This document shows positions 1-5,720 of a stretch of DNA of 6,585 nucleotides, piece after piece. How positions within the stretch are numbered: the stretch's first letter is position 1; every line of letters starts with the position of its first letter. This DNA comes from an uncultured Chthonomonadaceae bacterium (GTDB lineage Bacteria > Armatimonadota > Fimbriimonadia > Fimbriimonadales > Fimbriimonadaceae), in NCBI GenBank assembly GCA_946479035.1, contig CAMLDW010000073.1, positions 1 to 6,585 of the forward strand, read 5' to 3'. The notes beneath the pieces were generated by a model, which did not search any database, had not been told where the DNA came from, and was given only the letters and a program-made list of their open reading frames with translations. A program made the translations under genes and the position numbers.

Positions 1-1164
1 TCAGACCTTCCCCAGCGCCTGGTCGAGGTCGGAGATCAGGTCCTTGGCGGACTCGATCCCGATCGAGGCGCGGACGAGGTTGTCAAAGATCCCGACCGAC
101 TCGCGGACCTCCTTGGGCATCTCGAAGTGCGTCATCGTCGCCGGCTGCTCCACCAGCGACTCGACGCCGCCGAGCGAAACCGCGAGCACGAACAGCTGCG
201 TGCCCATGAGGAACCGCCGCGTGCCATCGAGGTCCGACTTCACTTGGAACGAGACCATGCCGCCGAAACCGGTCTGCTGCCTTTTCGCCAGCGCGTGGTG
301 CGGGTGCGCGGGGAGCCCGGGATAGAACACGCGCTCGATCTTCGGGTGCTTTTCTAAGAACTGCGCGACGGCGAGCGCGTTCTCCTCGTGCCGCCTCATG
401 CGCACGGCGAGGGTCTTGATGCCGCGCTGCACCAGGAAGCAGTCGAACGGCGATGGGGTCGCGCCCATCGCGTTCTGCAGGTACTTCGTCTTTTCATAGA
501 GCTTGTCGTCGTCCATCATCAGCGCGCCCATCACGACGTCGCTGTGGCCGTTGATGTACTTGGTCATCGAGTGCATGACGATGTCGACGCCGAAGTTGAG
601 CGGCTGCTGGAAGTAGGGCGAGACGAAGGTGTTGTCGATCGCAGAGAGCGCCCCGTGGTCCTTGGCCACTCTCACGATCATCGCGATGTCGACGAGGTTG
701 AGCAGCGGGTTGGTGGGCGACTCGAACCATATCATCTTGGTGTTCGGTCTCATCGCCGCGCGCACGCTCTCCTCCTTTTGCATGTTCACGAACGTGAACT
801 CGACCCCGCGGCGCGCGAGAACGTCCACCATGAAGCGGTACGTGCCGCCATAGATGTCGTCCACCGCAACGAGGTGGTCGCCGGCGCTCAGCAGCGACAT
901 CGCCGCGTCCACCGCGCCCATGCCCGAGGCGAACGCGAGCCCGTGCTTCGCGCCCTCGAGCGCGGCGAGCGTCTTTTGCAGCACGCTGCGCGTCGGGTTG
1001 TCGGTGCGCGTGTAGTCGAACTCCTTGTACTCGCCTGGCGCGGGCTGCGCGAAGGTGCTCGCCTGGTAGATCGGCGGCACGACCGAGCCGTGCAGCGGCT
1101 CCGGGCGCGAGCCGTAGTAGACGAGCAGCGTGTCGAGGTCGTATTTCGTTTCGTTCACTTTCAA
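1..1164 (-). CDS. PLP-dependent trans-sulfuration enzyme (cystathionine gamma-synthase / gamma-lyase type)
   Basis: A cytosolic Cys/Met-metabolism PLP enzyme of 387 residues, the usual family length, complete at both ends (TGA at 3-1). Visible family residues: Tyr51 and Arg53 in YTRTDNPTR (phosphate contact from the partner subunit), SGMGA at 80-84, Tyr105 in DIYGGTYR (ring stacking), ESPTNP at 148-153, Asp177 in AIDNTF, the Schiff-base Lys202 in HSMTKYINGHSDV, SLGGVES at 330-336 and Arg365 (substrate carboxylate). Glu335 matches the Glu of gamma-synthases and gamma-lyases rather than the Tyr of beta-lyases, and there is no Cys before the LYG-like motif as in methionine gamma-lyase. Synthase (methionine synthesis) and lyase (cysteine formation, H2S release) cannot be separated by eye. 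The start is TTG: the reading begins MKVNETKY, there is no in-frame ATG nearby, and a GGAG lies 5 bases upstream. It overlaps the acetyltransferase gene by 4 bases (TTGA) and is the last gene of the operon. Confidence 0.93.
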   Translation of the reverse strand: MKVNETKYDLDTLLVYYGSRPEPLHGSVVPPIYQASTFAQPAPGEYKEFDYTRTDNPTRSVLQKTLAALEGAKHGLAFASGMGAVDAAMSLLSAGDHLVAVDDIYGGTYRFMVDVLARRGVEFTFVNMQKEESVRAAMRPNTKMIWFESPTNPLLNLVDIAMIVRVAKDHGALSAIDNTFVSPYFQQPLNFGVDIVMHSMTKYINGHSDVVMGALMMDDDKLYEKTKYLQNAMGATPSPFDCFLVQRGIKTLAVRMRRHEENALAVAQFLEKHPKIERVFYPGLPAHPHHALAKRQQTGFGGMVSFQVKSDLDGTRRFLMGTQLFVLAVSLGGVESLVEQPATMTHFEMPKEVRESVGIFDNLVRASIGIESAKDLISDLDQALGKV

Positions 1165-2306
1165 AAGAACTCCATGCAGCAGACTGGCATCGGTGTGAAA
1201 AGCGATTCGGCCCGATCGAGCGCGCCCGGCTCGCGAACATCGACGAGGCCGTGCTGGGCCAGCTCGCGCACGCCCGGCGAACCCATGAACGCCTGCGAGA
1301 AGGCGCCGATGGAGAAGGCGATGTCACCGCGCGGCGCGCGCTCGACCCTGACCTTGCCCTGAGACCATGCGGCGCGCCACGCGCCGTCGTTTTCGGCGAT
1401 TTGCGGGTCGTGGACGGAGAAGGCGATCTCCCCCTCGCCGTGCGGCTTGAGCGATCCGACCGCCTTTGGCACGTCGAGCACGCGGTGCATCGTCTGGCGG
1501 TAGATCGACATCTCGACGCCCTGGTCGAAGTGCGCGGCGAGGAATCGGCTGTTCGGCGGCTCCATCCAGGTGGCGGTCTTCTGGTTGTGCGCTACGCCCC
1601 TGACCACGGAGAGGACCGCTTCGTAACCGCGCGGCGTGGACCACGCGACCTCGCCGACGTCGACGTTGCCCCAGAACTCGGTGAGCTTGACCCATGCGTA
1701 CGCCTCGATCGGGTCTCCGACCGCGTAGATCATCGGCGGCGTCTTGCCCAGGCGGTCGGTCCACTCCTGCTGCCCGCGCAGCGGGCTCCCGCTGAAGCCG
1801 CGCACGTACTTTTCGTGCACAGGGTTGAGCAGCGCAACGTCGCACGGCTCGATCTGCCGCACGGGGAGCGCGCACTTCGTGCGCGGAAAGCGGTGCATCG
1901 GCGCGACGATCTTCCACCGCCATCCGCACGTGCCGTAACCGACGTTTGCATAGAACGGGTCTCGGAACGCGTAGAGCGAAGAGACGACCTGGCCCGCTTC
2001 GCGCATCAGCCGCATGACCTCGAGCATCAGCGCCGTGCCGTGGCCCTTTCCCCGGTGCTGCGAGAGGGTCGCGACGCCCGCCACTCCGCCGCACGAGAGG
2101 TCGACGTCGCCCCGCACGACCTTGTAGTCTTTGACCGTGCAGACGGCGACCGGCTCGCCGTCCTGTTCTGCGAGGTACCAGCGCTCGTTCGAGTCCTGCT
2201 CCTCGTAAGGCTCTTCCGGCGCCTTGAGGCGGTACACCCACGACCAGACGCTCCACATCTTGGCCGCGTCCTGCGGGTAGTGAGCCTCGCGGACGGTGAG
2301 GGCCAT
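1161..2306 (-). CDS. Eis-like GNAT N-acetyltransferase with C-terminal SCP2-like domain
   Basis: A 381-residue protein with the layout of the Eis family: an N-terminal GNAT domain (about 1-135), a second GNAT-like central domain (about 145-270) and a C-terminal sterol-carrier-like domain (about 280-381). The acetyl-CoA loop is VAGVATLSQHRGKGHGTALM (75-94), with the R/QxxGxG-type core HRGKGHG. SSLYAFRDPFYANVGYG (109-125) matches the family segment that carries the catalytic Tyr; Tyr124 is the candidate general acid. The chain ends in ...CMEFF, so a Phe carboxylate is at the C terminus, as described for mycobacterial Eis, where that carboxylate is the general base. Eis enzymes acetylate amines such as aminoglycosides or protein lysines, but the substrate here is unknown. 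It starts with ATG inside a TAATG overlap with the regulator gene; a GGAG lies 11 bases upstream, rather far. It overlaps the trans-sulfuration gene by 4 bases, so it is the middle gene of a coupled operon. Confidence 0.88.
   Translation of the reverse strand: MALTVREAHYPQDAAKMWSVWSWVYRLKAPEEPYEEQDSNERWYLAEQDGEPVAVCTVKDYKVVRGDVDLSCGGVAGVATLSQHRGKGHGTALMLEVMRLMREAGQVVSSLYAFRDPFYANVGYGTCGWRWKIVAPMHRFPRTKCALPVRQIEPCDVALLNPVHEKYVRGFSGSPLRGQQEWTDRLGKTPPMIYAVGDPIEAYAWVKLTEFWGNVDVGEVAWSTPRGYEAVLSVVRGVAHNQKTATWMEPPNSRFLAAHFDQGVEMSIYRQTMHRVLDVPKAVGSLKPHGEGEIAFSVHDPQIAENDGAWRAAWSQGKVRVERAPRGDIAFSIGAFSQAFMGSPGVRELAQHGLVDVREPGALDRAESLFTPMPVCCMEFF
1170..1173 (-). promoter_or_regulatory. Ribosome binding site (GGAG) supporting the TTG start
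   Basis: On the minus strand GGAG is followed by TTCTT and then the TTG start at 1164-1162. The site lies inside the last codons of the upstream acetyltransferase gene (Met-Glu). The 5-base spacing is good and decides the unusual start. With the TTGA stop/start overlap it implies that ribosomes ending the upstream gene can restart here. Confidence 0.6.
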
Positions 2307-2770
2307 TAGATCGGCAGCTCCGTCGTGCTCTTGTTGACCCCGAGCACGAAGCAGGAGTGGATCTTTCCGACCCCCTTGATCGCGCTGAGCTTTTCGCGCA
2401 CGAACTTCTCGTAGGCGTTCATGTCCTTGGCGACGATCTTGAGCATGAAGTCAAAGTCGCCGCTGACGTGAAGGCACTCGAGCACTTCGGGGAACTTGAC
2501 CGCGGAGCGGCGGAACTGTTCGATCGGCTGCTCCTGGTGCAGGGCGAGGCTGACCATCGCGACGACGATGAGGCCGAAGCCCATCTCCTCGCGCCCCAGC
2601 ACCGCGGAGTAGGCCTTGATGAAGCCGTTCTGTTCGAGGCTGCGGACGCGCTGCAGAACGGAGGGCGGCGACATGCCGACCTGGCGCGAGAGCTCGGCGT
2701 TGCTCGTGCGTCCGTCCTCCTGTAGGAGCCTGAGGAGCTTCAGGTCCGTGGCGTCCAGTCGGTGCTTCAT
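2306..2770 (-). CDS. Lrp/AsnC-family transcriptional regulator
   Basis: A 154-residue protein of normal length for the family. The N-terminal winged helix-turn-helix spans about residues 5-52 (LDATDLKLLRLLQEDGR, then NAELSRQVGMSPPSVLQRVRSLEQNGFI). The C-terminal RAM ligand-binding domain spans about 65-148 and contains SGDFDFMLKI (103-112), the conserved GDxD turn where family members bind amino acids. Such proteins form dimers to octamers and switch on binding an amino acid. It is the first gene of the minus-strand operon, its TAA stop shares one base with the ATG of the acetyltransferase, and the operon ends in a trans-sulfuration enzyme. That suggests sensing of a sulfur amino acid such as cysteine or methionine, and probably autoregulation. 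This is inference from context; other Lrp paralogues control unrelated genes. The start is ATG; GGAG is only 1 base before it and is probably not a working SD. Confidence 0.92.
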   Translation of the reverse strand: MKHRLDATDLKLLRLLQEDGRTSNAELSRQVGMSPPSVLQRVRSLEQNGFIKAYSAVLGREEMGFGLIVVAMVSLALHQEQPIEQFRRSAVKFPEVLECLHVSGDFDFMLKIVAKDMNAYEKFVREKLSAIKGVGKIHSCFVLGVNKSTTELPI

Positions 2771-2781
2771 TCTCCGGCCCC

Positions 2782-2787
2782 ATTCTA
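2782..2787 (-). promoter_or_regulatory. Candidate -10 box (TAGAAT) of the Lrp-GNAT-trans-sulfuration operon
   Basis: Read on the minus strand this is TAGAAT, 5 of 6 matches to TATAAT. It ends 11 bases before the ATG at 2770, which would give a leader of only a few bases. No matching -35 box is seen 16-18 bases upstream. This is a pattern match only. Confidence 0.35.
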
Positions 2788-2795
2788 TTCAGTGC

Positions 2796-2806
2796 AGGGA
2801 TTCCCT
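2796..2806. promoter_or_regulatory. 11-bp perfect palindrome, candidate operator
   Basis: AGGGA-T-TCCCT is a perfect inverted repeat (5+1+5). It is centred about 31 bases upstream of the Lrp start and just upstream of the candidate -10 box. Lrp/AsnC proteins bind short pseudo-palindromes and often autoregulate, so this is a plausible operator. An 11-bp palindrome can also arise by chance, and it does not match the A/T-rich E. coli Lrp consensus. Confidence 0.25.
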
Positions 2807-2908
2807 TGGGTCAGATTCGGGCTCGTTTCGTTTCAAATGTTTGGTTGGGGGGAGAAGGACGTGCGCGTTTTCGGCCCGGGACTTTCGAGACGTTCGGTCG
2901 GCATGTTT

Positions 2909-2914
2909 CATGAT
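2909..2914 (+). promoter_or_regulatory. Candidate -10 box (CATGAT) for pepF
   Basis: CATGAT matches TATAAT at 4 of 6 positions and ends 9 bases before the pepF ATG at 2924. There is no Shine-Dalgarno sequence between it and the start, so transcription could begin at or next to the ATG. Weak on its own; it gains some weight from the same arrangement at two other genes in the window. Confidence 0.25.
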
Positions 2915-2923
2915 TAACTCGTC

Positions 2924-4702
2924 ATGCCAGTCGCCACAGAACTACCGCGTTGGGACGTCTCGGTCTACTTTCCGGGGATCGAGTCTGAAGAGTTTGCGAA
3001 GGAGCTCGCGGAGATCGGTGCGCAGGCGGAGGCGCTGCTGGCGCTGTTCGACAAGGCGGACGTGGGGGCTGGGGACGAGATCGCGTTCTCGCAGGAAGTT
3101 TCGGAGAGGGTGGAGGAGGCGATCGGGGCTTACAACGCGCTGAGCGACCGGATGAAGCTGGCCCGGTCGTACATCCACAGCTTCGTCTCGACGGACTCGA
3201 AGAACGAGGCCGCACTGGCGAAGCAGAGCGAGATGCAGCGCGCCGCGATCCTGATGAACAAGCTTGGGACGCGCCTGACGGCGTGGGTGGGGCGTCTGCC
3301 GCTCTCGGAGCTTGTCACGTTTTCTTCGTTGGCGCGCGAGCACGAGTTTGCACTGCGACGGATGAAGACCTCGAGCGAGCACCTGATGTCCGCCGACGAG
3401 GAGGCGCTGGCTTCTGACCTTTCCGACGCAGGGACGTCCGCCTGGTCGAGGCTATACGGCAACTTTTCGTCGCAGATCGCTGTCTCGTTCCGTGGAGAGA
3501 GGCTTCCGATGGCGGCGGTGCGGAACCTCGCGTACGACGCTGCTTTGGAGGTGCGGAAGGAGGCGTACGGCGCGGAGCTAGCGGCGTGGAAGGAGAACGA
3601 ACTGCCGGTCGCGGCGGCGATGAACGCGATCAAGTACGAATCGAACTTTCTGACGCGGAAGAGGGGCTGGGGCTCGGTGCTGGACGAGGCGATCTTCGCG
3701 ACCAACATCGACCGCGAGACATTGGAAGCGATGATGGATGCCGCGCGGGACGCGTTCCCCGCCTTTCGGCGGTACTTGCGCGCGAAGTCGCGGATGTTGG
3801 GGAACGAGGGGGCGCTGCCGTGGCACGACCTGTTCGCCCCGGTCGGTGCGGACGACGCGTGGTCTTACGAGAAGGCGCAAGGTTTCGTCGAGTCGGGTTT
3901 CCGCGCCTACAGCGACAAGATGGGGGACCTGGCGGCGCGCTCTTTCCGAGAGCAGTGGATCGACGTGGCGCCGCGGGCCGGAAAGCGGGACGGCGCGTTC
4001 TGCATGGGCACTCGGCAAGACGAGTCGCGGATCCTGATGAACTTCAAAGCGTCGTTCGGCTCGGTGGCGACGCTGGCGCACGAGCTGGGGCACGCGTACC
4101 ACAACGTCTGCCTGGCGGACCGGACCGCGCTACAGTCTCAGACGCCGATGACTTTGGCGGAGACGGCATCGATCTTCTGCGAGACGGTGATCAAGCGGCG
4201 CGCGATCGGTGCGACCTCGGGAGCGGAACAGACGGCGATCTTGGAGGCGTCGATCCAGGGCGCGTGCCAGACGGTGGTGGACATCACTTCGCGGTTCTTG
4301 TTCGAGCGCGGTGTGTACGAGCGTCGCGCAGAGCGGGAGCTTTCGGCGCGAGAGTTCTGCTCCTTGATGGCCGACGCGCAGAAGGAGACGTACGGGGACG
4401 GGCTTTCGTCGTTCCACCCATACATGTGGGCGGTGAAGCCGCACTACTACGCATGGCGGCCGTTCTACAACTATCCTTACATGTTCGGGCTCTTGTTCTC
4501 GCTGGGGCTATACGCGGTGTACGAGGCTTCGCCGGACGGGTTCCACGCACGGTACGACAGGCTGCTGTCATCGACCGGCCTAGCGGACGCGGCGGCGCTT
4601 GCGGCGGAGTTCGGGATCGACACGCGGCGCAAGGAGTTCTGGGCTTCGTCGTTGCGGGTGGTGGAGGGGGACATTGCGCTGTTCGAGTCGAAAGGAGAGT
4701 GA
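2924..4702 (+). CDS. pepF: M3-family oligoendopeptidase (PepF type)
   Basis: A 592-residue zinc metallopeptidase that cleaves short peptides in the cytoplasm, as family M3 enzymes do. The zinc site is intact: HELGH at 386-390 within FGSVATLAHELGHAYHN, with Glu387 as catalytic base and Glu413 in LAETASIFCE as the likely third ligand. The C-terminal substrate-closing region is also present: FHPYMWAVKPHYY (497-509, His498) and FYNYPYMFGLLFSLG (514-528). The N-terminal helical half (about 20-280) has the LPRWDVSVYFPGIESEEF opening typical of PepF, which supports the ATG used even though no Shine-Dalgarno is seen. No signal peptide is present. It stands alone on the plus strand, divergent from the Lrp operon and convergent with the PEP-CTERM gene. 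Its last five codons (ESKGE) lie inside the start of a heptamer repeat array. Confidence 0.95.
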   Translation: MPVATELPRWDVSVYFPGIESEEFAKELAEIGAQAEALLALFDKADVGAGDEIAFSQEVSERVEEAIGAYNALSDRMKLARSYIHSFVSTDSKNEAALAKQSEMQRAAILMNKLGTRLTAWVGRLPLSELVTFSSLAREHEFALRRMKTSSEHLMSADEEALASDLSDAGTSAWSRLYGNFSSQIAVSFRGERLPMAAVRNLAYDAALEVRKEAYGAELAAWKENELPVAAAMNAIKYESNFLTRKRGWGSVLDEAIFATNIDRETLEAMMDAARDAFPAFRRYLRAKSRMLGNEGALPWHDLFAPVGADDAWSYEKAQGFVESGFRAYSDKMGDLAARSFREQWIDVAPRAGKRDGAFCMGTRQDESRILMNFKASFGSVATLAHELGHAYHNVCLADRTALQSQTPMTLAETASIFCETVIKRRAIGATSGAEQTAILEASIQGACQTVVDITSRFLFERGVYERRAERELSAREFCSLMADAQKETYGDGLSSFHPYMWAVKPHYYAWRPFYNYPYMFGLLFSLGLYAVYEASPDGFHARYDRLLSSTGLADAAALAAEFGIDTRRKEFWASSLRVVEGDIALFESKGE

Positions 4703-4723
4703 GAGTCGAGAGTCGAAAGTCGC
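4685..4723. repeat. Imperfect heptamer repeat array (RAGTCGA), overlapping the end of pepF
   Basis: Units are gagtcga (4685-4691), aaggaga (4692-4698), a four-base slip (gtga), then gagtcga (4703-4709), gagtcga (4710-4716) and aagtcgc (4717-4723). The consensus is RAGTCGA with a 7-base period. The first units encode the last residues of pepF, so the array spans the stop codon. The same heptamer recurs at 5623-5657. It resembles the short tandemly repeated sequences described in cyanobacteria and other bacteria. Confidence 0.75.
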
Positions 4724-4748
4724 GAATCTTACGCACGTGCCTGGGAGC
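4714..4748. repeat. Direct repeat copy A (35 bp)
   Basis: This 35-base segment reappears at 4833-4867, a distance of 119 bases, with 3 mismatches (at 4732, 4735 and 4743), so 32 of 35 match. The shared core is GCGAATCTTA followed by GCxCGTGCCT. It starts 11 bases after the pepF stop codon and contains the palindrome GCACGTGC at 4733-4740. Confidence 0.85.
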
Positions 4749-4799
4749 CGCAACGTCTGCAAAGAGTCTCTCGCCAGGATGCTCGCCCACCCGGGTAAA

Positions 4800-4828
4800 G
4801 CCTCCACCGCTCGATGCACAGCGGAGGC
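4800..4828. repeat. Imperfect stem-loop between convergent genes
   Basis: GCCTCC (4800-4805) and GCT (4809-4811) can pair with AGC and GGAGGC (4820-4828), giving nine pairs with a three-base bulge (ACC) and an eight-base loop. It lies between two convergent genes, where a bidirectional terminator would be expected, but no T-run follows on either strand. A factor-dependent terminator, or a structural part of the repeat element around it, is equally possible. Confidence 0.4.
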
Positions 4829-4832
4829 ATCG

Positions 4833-4867
4833 CGAAAGTCGCGAATCTTAAGCGCGTGCCTAGGAGC
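4833..4867. repeat. Direct repeat copy B (35 bp)
   Basis: Second copy of the 35-base repeat at 4714-4748 (32 of 35 identical, same orientation). It ends 11 bases before the stop codon of the minus-strand PEP-CTERM gene, mirroring the 11 bases between the pepF stop and copy A. The two copies thus bracket almost the whole convergent intergenic region. The 84 bases between them hold the stem-loop at 4800-4828 and the palindrome ACCCGGGT (4789-4796). Confidence 0.85.
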
Positions 4868-4878
4868 AGCGGCGCCTA

Positions 4879-5532
4879 CTATTGCTTGCGGCGGCGGCGG
4901 AGCAGGGCTCCAGCACCGGCAGCGAGGGCGAGGAGTGAGGCGGGCTCAGGGACGGCGGTGATGTTGTCGAAGCCTGCGGTCGCAACGATGGCGTCGCCGC
5001 CGTTAGAGGGGGCGCCGGCCTGATTTCGGAACATGAAGCGCTGCACGTGGGTGATGGCGTCCGAATAGCTCGCGGCCCCCTCGACCTGCGTGAGGTCCGA
5101 TTGGCGCAGCGAGAACGACATGGGCGTCCAGCCGGAACCGGCGGGGAGAAGGTTCGCGTTTGTGGAGGTCCACTGCGTCTCGCCGCCGTCGAAGTCGAAC
5201 AGCACGACGCGCATGCTGAGGTCGGTGTTGCCGAGGTTTCGCATGAAGAGCGTGACGCGATCGACTCCGGCCGCACGGTAGTCGCCGGTCCACTGGTTGT
5301 TGTTGAGAATTGCGAGGTGGCTGCCGCCGCCGATGCCGCCGAAGGACTGCGCCTGGAGGAAGCGGTCGCCCGCGCCGCCAGGGCCGCCGTTTGCGATGTT
5401 CTGCAGGCTGTCACCACCGCCCCAGTTCATGAGGGTGCCGTCTTGGAAGTCGTCGACCTGGCCGAAGGCGATGGTCGCGCGCGCCGCGGCGCAGGCGGCG
5501 AGGGCCATGCATAGAAGGGCGGTTTTCTTCAT
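4879..5532 (-). CDS. Secreted PEP-CTERM sorting-domain protein, function unknown
   Basis: A 217-residue exported protein. Residues 1-24 form a signal peptide (MKKTALLCMALAACAAARATIAFG, shown by KK, a hydrophobic core and AFG), with likely cleavage before QVDDFQDG. The middle (about 25-190) is Gly/Asn/Asp-rich and predicted beta-rich by eye, like the sandwich domains common in this group (QVDDFQDGTLMNWGGG; GDRFLQAQSFGG; NNNQWTGDYRAAGVDRV); I recognise no enzyme motif. The C terminus is a classic PEP-CTERM tag: VPEP at 194-197, a hydrophobic segment LLALAAGAGALL, then RRRRKQ. Such proteins are processed by exosortase and put in the envelope or exopolysaccharide matrix; no exosortase gene is in the window. 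The frame stays open to 5721, but the start at 5532 is chosen because the signal peptide begins there and the upstream part is repeat sequence. There is no clear Shine-Dalgarno. Confidence 0.88.
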   Translation of the reverse strand: MKKTALLCMALAACAAARATIAFGQVDDFQDGTLMNWGGGDSLQNIANGGPGGAGDRFLQAQSFGGIGGGSHLAILNNNQWTGDYRAAGVDRVTLFMRNLGNTDLSMRVVLFDFDGGETQWTSTNANLLPAGSGWTPMSFSLRQSDLTQVEGAASYSDAITHVQRFMFRNQAGAPSNGGDAIVATAGFDNITAVPEPASLLALAAGAGALLRRRRKQ

Positions 5533-5544
5533 AGGGACACCGAC

Positions 5545-5565
5545 TCTGGCGAAGTCTACGCCAGA
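5545..5565 (-). promoter_or_regulatory. Perfect 7-bp stem-loop in the leader of the PEP-CTERM gene
   Basis: TCTGGCG (5545-5551) and CGCCAGA (5559-5565) are perfect complements around a 7-base loop. The hairpin ends 12 bases before the ATG at 5532, where a Shine-Dalgarno would be expected, and none is visible. It could be an mRNA hairpin that controls translation, or a dyad operator in DNA. Confidence 0.5.
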
Positions 5566-5622
5566 AGTGCACGGTTTTAGGGCTGGCAATTTCACTGGGA
5601 GGGAGGGAATGGCAAGAGGTAG

Positions 5623-5657
5623 GAGTCGAAAGTCGAAAGTCGAGAGGCAAAAGGCGA
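5623..5657. repeat. Heptamer repeat array (RAGTCGA), five units
   Basis: Five in-register 7-base units: gagtcga, aagtcga, aagtcga, gaggcaa, aaggcga. The first three match the RAGTCGA consensus exactly; the last two are degenerate. It is the second copy of the array type found at the end of pepF, and the two flank the PEP-CTERM gene on both sides in the same orientation. Confidence 0.8.
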
Positions 5658-5706
5658 TAGGCTGGTGCCGGAGTGGGACCGTGCTGAACGCGAGGAGCGA
5701 GGGGGC

Positions 5707-5712
5707 GTTAAT
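5707..5712 (+). promoter_or_regulatory. Candidate -10 box (GTTAAT) for the esterase
   Basis: GTTAAT matches TATAAT at the last four positions and ends 8 bases before the ATG at 5721. AGGAG at 5693-5697 is 23 bases from the ATG, too far to serve as a Shine-Dalgarno. The arrangement would suit a leaderless transcript. Confidence 0.3.
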
Positions 5713-5720
5713 ACCGCCCA

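Larger units (their letters stand above)
2771..2923. promoter_or_regulatory. Divergent intergenic promoter region between the regulator operon and pepF
   Basis: These 153 bases separate the start of the minus-strand Lrp operon from the start of the plus-strand oligopeptidase, so promoters for both must lie here. I see no convincing -35/-10 pair with standard spacing for either side. Each side has a -10-like hexamer close to its start codon (listed separately). One short palindrome lies near the Lrp start. A regulator binding here could affect both directions. Confidence 0.5.
5533..5720. promoter_or_regulatory. Divergent intergenic region between the PEP-CTERM gene and the esterase
   Basis: These 188 bases lie between two divergent starts and should carry both promoters. 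They contain the leader stem-loop at 5545-5565, the heptamer array at 5623-5657 and a -10-like hexamer near the esterase start. The minus frame is open throughout but reads as repeat-derived, low-complexity sequence, so I treat it as non-coding. Confidence 0.5.

Noticed and set aside
388..1362. 324-codon plus-strand open frame opposite the trans-sulfuration gene
   Set aside because: Its product is Arg/His/Val-rich with no domain, and it lies antisense to a clearly conserved enzyme. It is a shadow caused by high G+C content.
1251..2309. 352-codon plus-strand open frame opposite the acetyltransferase
   Set aside because: Same reasons: biased composition, no motif, fully antisense to an Eis-like gene with intact motifs.
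3586..4851. 421-codon plus-strand frame inside pepF
   Set aside because: It is pepF read in another frame (Gly/Arg-rich) and runs on into the repeats; the HELGH frame is the real one.
4714..4867. CRISPR array
   Set aside because: Only two imperfect repeats with an 84-base spacer, and no cas genes nearby.
4703..4961. Small protein encoded in the convergent intergenic repeats
   Set aside because: Open frames there read as repeat-derived Arg/Ser-rich sequence with no start signal and overlap the PEP-CTERM gene end.
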